Shown: positions 6,469-10,374 of the stretch, piece after piece
How the letters are laid out: every line of letters starts with the position of its first letter
Position numbering within the stretch: the stretch's first letter is position 1
Assembly (NCBI GenBank): GCA_030635485.1
Contig: DAOVYS010000070.1
Coordinates: 1-10,374, forward strand
Origin: Pseudomonadota bacterium
GTDB lineage: Bacteria > Desulfobacterota > Desulfobulbia > Desulfobulbales > DAOVYS01
Direction: 5' to 3'
Length of the DNA: 10,374 nt
Program-made: the position numbers and the translations under genes
The notes under the pieces: generated by a model
What the model was told of the DNA's origin: nothing
What the model saw: the letters and a program-made list of their open reading frames with translations, nothing else
Databases searched by the model: none

Positions 6469-6545
6469 GTGATTTTCTGTCTTGGAGCCGTCGTGCTGAG
6501 CCGGTTGACCAAGGCCATAATCAGGATGTGCACCCAAGAGACGGA

Positions 6546-7034
6546 TCAGAGAATCATGGAGAGGCGGTCAAGCGCGTTTTTATATTTTTTATTTGCAATT
6601 GAGAGGATGTGTCTTAGAAGTTTTACTCCAAGGGCAGGGTTTGTTTCGACAAGATCATCCATTCTGTCGGATGTTAGGGTCAAGAGGAGGGAATCTTCCA
6701 ATGCTGTTACGGTTGCGGAGATGTGTGTCCGCCCGCTTATGGAAAACTCACCCACGGTCGACCCTTTTTCAAGGATGGCAAGGAGGAAGTGTCTGCCGTG
6801 AAAACTTGTCTCTTTTTTCAAAGCCAGGCGGCCTTTCAGAATAAACCCCATAAAATTATATGGTTCTCCCTCGTTCATGATCGTGGCGTCGGCCGGCCAG
6901 TCTCTACACTCCAGAAAGGATGACAGTTCTTCAATCTCGCTGTTGGAAAAGGAATTAAGGATTGATTTTAATTCCTGTTTCAATTCTGAATTAAGGGTAG
7001 AATGGTTCATTTTCAGAGCGGCACTAATTTTCAT
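6546..7034 (-). CDS. Single-domain cyclic-nucleotide-binding-fold protein
   Basis: 162-residue protein with a cyclic-nucleotide-binding beta-roll over roughly residues 35-150 (FLECRDWPADATIMNEGEPY, FILKGRLALKKE, then STVGEFSISGRTHISATVTA). There is no DNA-binding domain or membrane segment, so it is neither a CRP-type regulator nor a channel. In the phosphate-binding cassette the usual Arg-Ser-Ala is Ile-Ser-Ala, so the arginine that grips the cyclic phosphate is missing. It may bind another ligand or act structurally (inference). The ATG at 7032-7034 overlaps the end of mlaC by 11 bases; GAGG abuts the ATG, so an internal Met at codon 9 is an alternative start. The overlap suggests co-translation with the Mla lipid-transport genes. 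The stop is TGA. Confidence 0.85.
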   Translation of the reverse strand: MKISAALKMNHSTLNSELKQELKSILNSFSNSEIEELSSFLECRDWPADATIMNEGEPYNFMGFILKGRLALKKETSFHGRHFLLAILEKGSTVGEFSISGRTHISATVTALEDSLLLTLTSDRMDDLVETNPALGVKLLRHILSIANKKYKNALDRLSMIL

Positions 7035-7647
7035 CCTCGCTTTTTGCTACTTTTTCTTCCATCCTTTTGATCAGGCCCGCGTACTTTTCCCGTTTGATGA
7101 CACTGCTAAACTGAGTCCTGTAGTTTTGGATGAGGCTCACTCCTTCAATAACAACATCATAAACCATCCATTCGTCTGCTGATTTGAATAGCTTGTAGAC
7201 CAGAGGGATTTCAGCGTTGTTTTTCAGGGCCACGGTGTAGACCACGGCCTTGTCGTTTTTGATTATCTGCTTTTGATAAAGAATTTCAGAACCTGAATTT
7301 GATTCCACCCGGCGAACATACCTGTTCTGGAGCAGTTTTGAAAAGAGTTCGACAAAGTAATCCCGCTCTTCAGGCGCTCTTTTTTTCCAGTGTCTTGCCA
7401 GGGCGCGTTTTGACATCTCCCGGAAATCGAAACGGGTCTCCACAACAGACATTATCTGTTTTTTTTGTTCCGCTCTCATCTCGGGCCGGGAAAGCGTTTC
7501 ATCTCCCAGGAGATTCAAAACCCTGTCAATCGTTCTTTTGACCAGATCAACAGGTTCCGGCTGAGATGAGAAGCCTGCCTGGACGTATCCAAAAATCAGA
7601 GCTATTGAGGTTAATATGATTAGATTTTTTTTCATAACGCAATACAT
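7024..7647 (-). CDS. mlaC: Periplasmic lipid-binding protein MlaC (Ttg2D family)
   Basis: Soluble periplasmic carrier that shuttles phospholipids between the outer-membrane MlaA complex and the inner-membrane MlaFEDB transporter. It is 207 residues, close to E. coli MlaC. A signal peptide is visible (KKNLIILTSIALIFGYVQAG, cleavage likely after VQA). The mature part has the family pattern, with VETRFDFREMSKRALARHW, LLQNRYVRRV and EWMVYDVVIEGVSLIQNYRTQF. The start may be ATG 7645-7647 (MYCVMKK) or ATG 7633-7635 (MKKNL); neither has a Shine-Dalgarno sequence. Before the element at 7657-7837 inserted, the mlaA TGA would have stood two bases before the first ATG, so translation was probably coupled to mlaA. 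The stop is TAG, at a natural family end and overlapping the next gene. Confidence 0.93.
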   Translation of the reverse strand: MYCVMKKNLIILTSIALIFGYVQAGFSSQPEPVDLVKRTIDRVLNLLGDETLSRPEMRAEQKKQIMSVVETRFDFREMSKRALARHWKKRAPEERDYFVELFSKLLQNRYVRRVESNSGSEILYQKQIIKNDKAVVYTVALKNNAEIPLVYKLFKSADEWMVYDVVIEGVSLIQNYRTQFSSVIKREKYAGLIKRMEEKVAKSEDEN

Positions 7648-7656
7648 GTTCAGATG

Positions 7657-7837
7657 GTAACTATTCAGCGTGATGCCGAAATATAGCTAAAAACCCCGAA
7701 CTGTAACTATTCAGCAGCACACCCCAAGGGCACTTCCTGCGGGGCGCTTCATAGGGAGGCAAGCAGGTTGACCAGCTATACATCAAGTATGCTGGGCGAC
7801 CTGATCGCCTCCCTATGGAGTGCTGCTGAATAGTTAC
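7657..7837. mobile_element. 181-bp MITE-like element with 13-bp terminal inverted repeats and 8-bp target duplication
   Basis: The left end GTAACTATTCAGC (7657-7669) is the exact reverse complement of the right end (7825-7837). The flanks TTCAGATG (7649-7656) and TTCAGATA (7838-7845) match at 7 of 8 bases, as expected of a target-site duplication. A second, internal copy of the end lies at 7703-7720 and pairs perfectly over 18 bp with 7820-7837. Inside it ATAGGGAGGC (7751-7760) pairs with GCCTCCCTAT (7807-7816), and CAGGTTGACCAGC (7764-7776) nearly pairs with 7791-7803. The RNA would form a long hairpin with one large bulge (7721-7750). There is no ORF. Ends beginning GTAA and an 8-bp duplication are features of the IS66 family, so a non-autonomous IS66-related element is the best guess. 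Confidence 0.8.
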
Positions 7838-7838
7838 T

Positions 7839-8984
7839 TCAGATATTTTGTCGGATCGCGGTTACAATAAAGGATTCCGTGAATCCGGCTGCAGCCAGAC
7901 GTTTCTCTTCCAGTTTTGCTTTGAGGAAGTCCGTGCCGGCCGGCACCTGCACCCCATAGAATGAATAGTCTCCCCGATCAAATATCTTTACCAGGGCCTC
8001 TTTCCCAAAAAGGTTCAGTCTGTCAACCAGTTGCCTGACGTTGTCCGGGTCTACGTATGTGCCGACATTAATGAAAAAATCTCGATGTGTCAGGTCGGAA
8101 CGAAACATACGCGGATTCTCATCCGGGTCCACGTCTTGATTTTGACCCTGTTTGTTCCAACTGGCCGGAATGCTTTCATTGAGACGGGAAAATATCGGCG
8201 AGCCCTCTTCTATCTTTGCATCTATGATCTGGTTGTGACGATGTTGCCGGTATGCATCCCTGATAGCCACGTAATGATCAAAAGATTCTTCTTTGAACAA
8301 CTCATAATCACCTAATGCCAGCGATGTATTGTTCACGGTGTTGCCGAAGTAGGCGCCGGCAGCTGCCGATGTGTCAGCTGCCAGCAGATAGGTCAACGGA
8401 TTGAGCATTGAATCTCCGATAAGTCCGACCGTATCTCGGAGATTTGATGGGCCAACCACCGGCCAGAACAGATAAATACCTTCCCCGACCCCGTATGTTG
8501 CCAGTGTCTGTCCCAAGTCTTCCTTTTTGGGATTGAGTCCGAATTCATCTTTTGCAGGGTCGCCGAGTCCTGCGACTCCTGCCGTGGTATTGATCAAAAA
8601 CCTGGCAGCCTCTACCCCTGAATTTTCCACCTTGCCCTGGAGAAGGTTGTTGACTGCCCGTACAGGGCTCATCAGGTTGTTAAATGCATTGCTGATACAG
8701 ACACGGAAATCTTTTGGAATGATTTTGGAAAAAATCGTGGCTACCGGTTTTATCAGCCAGAAATAGAGCTTGTCGTTAAAATGATAAAAGGCCCGATTGA
8801 GGCCTTCCATTGGATCTGCTACATCTGCCGTGGCTTCCTCATAAGCGGAATTTCCCAATATCGGATCATCGCCATGGGCAAGGGTGTTTTCTATCCCATT
8901 TGTAGTTGAGCAGGCGGAAAACGAGACGAGGAAGAGGAGCATCGTAAGCCGGGAGGTGATGAGAAAAGAGGAGTTGGTTTTCAT
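7839..8984 (-). CDS. mlaA: Outer-membrane lipoprotein MlaA (VacJ) with C-terminal SPOR-like domain
   Basis: Outer-membrane component of the Mla system, which extracts mislocalised phospholipids from the outer leaflet. It is 381 residues, about 130 more than E. coli MlaA. A lipoprotein signal ends at Cys25 (VSFSAC). The MlaA domain spans roughly residues 57-255: DPMEGLNRAFYHFNDKLYFW, FNNLMSPVRAVNNLLQGK, RFLINTTAGVAGLGDPA, TYGVGEGIYLFWPVVGPSNL. After a polar linker, residues 301-381 (FFINVGTYVDPDNVRQLVDRL ... GFTESFIV) follow the beta-alpha-beta-beta-alpha-beta pattern of a SPOR domain, a peptidoglycan-binding fold, with the FYGVQVPAGTD strand-turn. It lies between mlaD (103 bp upstream) and the MITE-like element; its TGA at 7839-7841 falls inside the duplicated target. 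No clear Shine-Dalgarno sequence precedes the ATG at 8982-8984. Confidence 0.93.
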   Translation of the reverse strand: MKTNSSFLITSRLTMLLFLVSFSACSTTNGIENTLAHGDDPILGNSAYEEATADVADPMEGLNRAFYHFNDKLYFWLIKPVATIFSKIIPKDFRVCISNAFNNLMSPVRAVNNLLQGKVENSGVEAARFLINTTAGVAGLGDPAKDEFGLNPKKEDLGQTLATYGVGEGIYLFWPVVGPSNLRDTVGLIGDSMLNPLTYLLAADTSAAAGAYFGNTVNNTSLALGDYELFKEESFDHYVAIRDAYRQHRHNQIIDAKIEEGSPIFSRLNESIPASWNKQGQNQDVDPDENPRMFRSDLTHRDFFINVGTYVDPDNVRQLVDRLNLFGKEALVKIFDRGDYSFYGVQVPAGTDFLKAKLEEKRLAAAGFTESFIVTAIRQNI

Positions 8985-9087
8985 GATCGTTTGCAGGGTA
9001 GGGCGGCAGTCTGTTTGAATTTTATTAGTCTATTTATATATTCTGCACTATTCCGGCTGCAGTATCAAGAAAAAGGTTGTATGAGTT

Positions 9088-9534
9088 TCAGACATCACCG
9101 AAGATGTACTTGCTTACAAGTTCCTCCAGGTCCACTGATGATTCGGTTTCCGAGATGAGTCCGCCATTTTTAAGAATCTCATCGGATCCGCCCTGGGTGA
9201 GTTTGATGTACTTGTCGCCGATTATTCCTTGAGTTCTGATTGAAGCGATGGCATCGTCCGTGACCGACACATCCCTGTTGATCATCACCGAGACTCTGGC
9301 CAGATCTTCCTCGCCAAGAGAGATTTTCGATACCTTTCCGATTTTTACTCCGGCCATTTCCACGGTTGCTCCCTCTTTGAGTCCGGAAACACTGTCAAAA
9401 TCAGCAACAATGATGTAGCTCTTGTTCATGGAAAAGAATGAAAATTCCCCGAACTGAAGAGACATGTATACAAAACAGACAAAGCCGGCGATCACGAACA
9501 GGCCTACTGTAAATTCCAGACTTATTTTTTTCAT
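9088..9534 (-). CDS. mlaD: MCE-domain lipid transport protein MlaD
   Basis: Inner-membrane-anchored MCE protein that forms a hexameric ring on the MlaFE ABC transporter and handles phospholipids in the periplasm. It is 148 residues, similar to many short MlaD proteins. One N-terminal membrane segment (about residues 7-26, VGLFVIAGFVCFVYMSLQFG) is followed by the MCE domain: YIIVADFDSVSGLKEGATVE, MAGVKIGKVSKISL, then RTQGIIGDKYIKLTQGG. AGGTGT closely precedes the ATG at 9532-9534. It is the first mla gene in the window. The permease and ATPase genes (mlaE, mlaF) that normally sit just upstream are absent here; repeats and a toxin-antitoxin-like pair occupy that place. Confidence 0.95.
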   Translation of the reverse strand: MKKISLEFTVGLFVIAGFVCFVYMSLQFGEFSFFSMNKSYIIVADFDSVSGLKEGATVEMAGVKIGKVSKISLGEEDLARVSVMINRDVSVTDDAIASIRTQGIIGDKYIKLTQGGSDEILKNGGLISETESSVDLEELVSKYIFGDV

Positions 9535-9548
9535 TTTACACCTTTTAT

Positions 9549-9650
9549 CAAAGGTTCAAGGTTCAGAGGTTCAAGGTTTATTTGATCGGAATTTTTTTTA
9601 TTCAACCCTGAACCCTGAACCTTTGAACCCTGAACCTCTAAACCTCAGCC
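9549..9650. repeat. Inverted block of 7-bp repeats (GGTTCAR / AACCCTG) in the mlaD leader
   Basis: The left arm (9549-9578) has GGTTCAA, GGTTCAGA and GGTTCAA units. The right arm (9602-9650) has AACCCTG, AACCCTG, AACCTTTG, AACCCTG, AACCTCT and AAACCTC. The arms are near-complementary: TCAAAGGTTCAAGGTTCAG pairs with the reverse complement of the right arm, with few mismatches and one bulge. The loop is AT-rich. The block begins 14 bases upstream of the mlaD ATG, so any transcript entering from upstream would carry the fold just before the ribosome binding site. Confidence 0.8.
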
Positions 9651-9665
9651 TTTCATCTTATGGCC

Positions 9666-9819
9666 ATCTTGAATAATTGTCTTTTCGTCCTATCTCGGCG
9701 TCACAGCAAAAATGACAAATGCTCCCATCTACCTAATATGCGAAGTTTATACCCGAATGGGTACTTTTTTACTTTTACTGTTCCTTGACCTCGAACGAAA
9801 ATCCTAAATTATTCAAGAT
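9666..9819. mobile_element. 154-bp sequence with 13-bp inverted ends (MITE-like)
   Basis: ATCTTGAATAATT (9666-9678) is the exact reverse complement of AATTATTCAAGAT (9807-9819). The similarity extends inward imperfectly to a TTTTCGT-containing stretch on both sides and outward to TANGG. There is no ORF and no convincing target duplication. The size and ends suggest a small non-autonomous element or repeat, unrelated in sequence to the element at 7657-7837. Confidence 0.5.
9750..9770 (+). terminator. Terminator-like hairpin inside the 9666-9819 element
   Basis: TACCC (9750-9754) and GGGTA (9759-9763) form a 5-bp stem around GAAT, followed by C and six T (9765-9770). This is the layout of a small plus-strand intrinsic terminator, yet no plus-strand gene ends here. 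It may only be an internal palindrome of the repeat element. Confidence 0.3.
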
Positions 9820-9838
9820 ACCCTTATTTGTCTCGCCG

Positions 9839-10072
9839 TCATCGTGCAGCGCATTGTTCGGCAATTGTCTTACCTTGAATAGGCATTTCCTGATATGAGA
9901 ACTCCCATAGACCTGCATTGGCTTTAGCATGCTCAATTGTCATGCTGACGACATTCCCATGTTGATCAAGGTCAACATAAATATTTTCACTGATTTCCTT
10001 GGTCTCAATTATTTCTTTGCCAGTGAACTCGATTAAGGCGGTATCTGTATCAGAAAAATATTTTACTTTCAT
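9839..10072 (-). CDS. DUF2283 protein, putative antitoxin of the DUF4258 partner
   Basis: 77-residue protein of the DUF2283 family, recognised from the opening MKVKYFSDTDTALIEFTGKE and the central ISENIYVDLDQHGNVVSMTIEHA, both typical of these small beta-rich proteins. Its ATG (10070-10072) shares four bases with the upstream gene's stop (ATGA), and a perfect AAGGAGG lies inside that gene's last codons (about 10080-10086), so the two are made together with strong initiation on the second cistron. DUF2283 genes are repeatedly found beside DUF4258 genes, and the pair is regarded as toxin-antitoxin-like. The antitoxin role is inferred from position and the strong second-cistron initiation site, not from demonstrated activity. 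Confidence 0.85.
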   Translation of the reverse strand: MKVKYFSDTDTALIEFTGKEIIETKEISENIYVDLDQHGNVVSMTIEHAKANAGLWEFSYQEMPIQGKTIAEQCAAR

Positions 10073-10311
10073 CTATAACCCTCCTTGAATGACCTATCGA
10101 AGAAGGCATTATGAACTGTTTCCCCATCTTCGAGTAAAATTACCCTCAAATATTTATCTACTTCTTCAATCTTCGCCCACTTTCTGATCCTGCCATCGGA
10201 TTGAATTTCTATCTTGTCAGGACTTTCAATAGTCTGCATTATCCATGCATTTTTTATCTGAGCACGATCAGGTCTTATCCTGGTATATTCAAAATATTGT
10301 GTCGTTTTCAT
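10069..10311 (-). CDS. DUF4258 protein, putative RelE-like toxin
   Basis: 80-residue protein of the DUF4258 family, a small group with predicted similarity to the RelE/ParE toxin fold. The family pattern is visible: FEYTRIRPDR near the N-terminus, WIMQTIESPDKIEIQSDGR, a basic-aromatic IRKWAKIEEVDKYLRVILLEDGE core (shown in outline), and the terminal NAFFDRSFKEGYR with Phe-Asp-Arg. The ATG is at 10309-10311. About 63 bases of upstream sequence are in the window; they are AT-rich, but I cannot assign a firm promoter. It overlaps the DUF2283 gene by four bases. A translation-directed toxin role is inference; no catalytic residue can be named with confidence. Confidence 0.82.
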   Translation of the reverse strand: MKTTQYFEYTRIRPDRAQIKNAWIMQTIESPDKIEIQSDGRIRKWAKIEEVDKYLRVILLEDGETVHNAFFDRSFKEGYR

Positions 10312-10374
10312 GTTACCATCATATTCTGGATGATACTATTTATCGAATTATTTTTTTACCGAACGACCGTCCGC

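Larger units (their letters stand above)
9535..9838. other. Non-coding accessory stretch upstream of mlaD
   Basis: About 300 bases with no supportable gene. From mlaD outward it holds a folded 7-bp repeat block (9549-9650) and a 154-bp sequence with 13-bp inverted ends (9666-9819) that contains a plus-strand terminator-like hairpin (9750-9770). I see no sigma70-like promoter good enough to call for mlaD. Confidence 0.6.

Noticed and set aside
6391..6537. Longer N-terminus for yceD starting at 6537
   Set aside because: A near-perfect promoter (6441-6468) lies within it, the extra residues are unlike the family, and a TTG with a good ribosome binding site gives the normal length.
7024..7026. 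Amber stop of mlaC as a read-through site
   Set aside because: Read-through would add only ten residues before TAA, and the family normally ends here.
10317..10335. Operator-like inverted repeat ATCAT/ATGAT upstream of the DUF4258 gene
   Set aside because: Only five base pairs per arm in AT-rich sequence; too short to separate from chance.

Overview
This window looks like chromosome from a sulfate-reducing or syntrophic member of the Desulfobacterota (Desulfobacterales-like). That placement is an inference. It rests on an electron-transferring flavoprotein whose alpha subunit carries an N-terminal 2[4Fe-4S] ferredoxin domain, an adjacent acyl-CoA dehydrogenase, a Gram-negative outer-membrane lipid-transport (Mla) cluster, and moderate G+C. 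Every gene I can support is on the minus strand, so the reading order is from high to low coordinates.

The right end (about 9541-10374) is accessory. A DUF4258/DUF2283 gene pair resembling a toxin-antitoxin module is followed by a 154-bp sequence with inverted ends and a block of 7-bp repeats folded on itself. Next comes mlaD-mlaA-mlaC (9534 to 7024), encoding the MCE-domain protein, the outer-membrane lipoprotein and the periplasmic lipid carrier. MlaA carries a C-terminal SPOR-like domain. A gene for a lone cyclic-nucleotide-binding fold overlaps the end of mlaC. A 181-bp MITE-like element flanked by a 7-of-8-bp duplication sits exactly at the mlaA/mlaC junction. Removing it restores a TGA-AC-ATG junction.

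A clear sigma70-type promoter (6441-6468) then drives the classic yceD-rpmF-plsX-fabH lipid-synthesis cluster. Instead of continuing into fabD/fabG/acpP, the cluster leads into an acyl-CoA dehydrogenase gene and etfB-etfA, with etfA running off the left edge. Membrane-lipid initiation therefore lies beside an acyl-CoA redox module, and envelope lipid trafficking lies just upstream.

The most striking single observation is an in-frame amber codon in plsX. The frame continues past TAG for 32 codons of PlsX-like C-terminus and ends in a TGA that overlaps the fabH ATG (ATGA). The full frame would be 342 codons, a normal PlsX length. It could be a nonsense mutation, a sequence error, or amber read-through/pyrrolysine; the window cannot decide. 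Three intergenic regions also carry degenerate 7-bp-period repeats, each with an inverted partner, and a small family of GTTTCC/GGAAAC palindromes recurs between genes.
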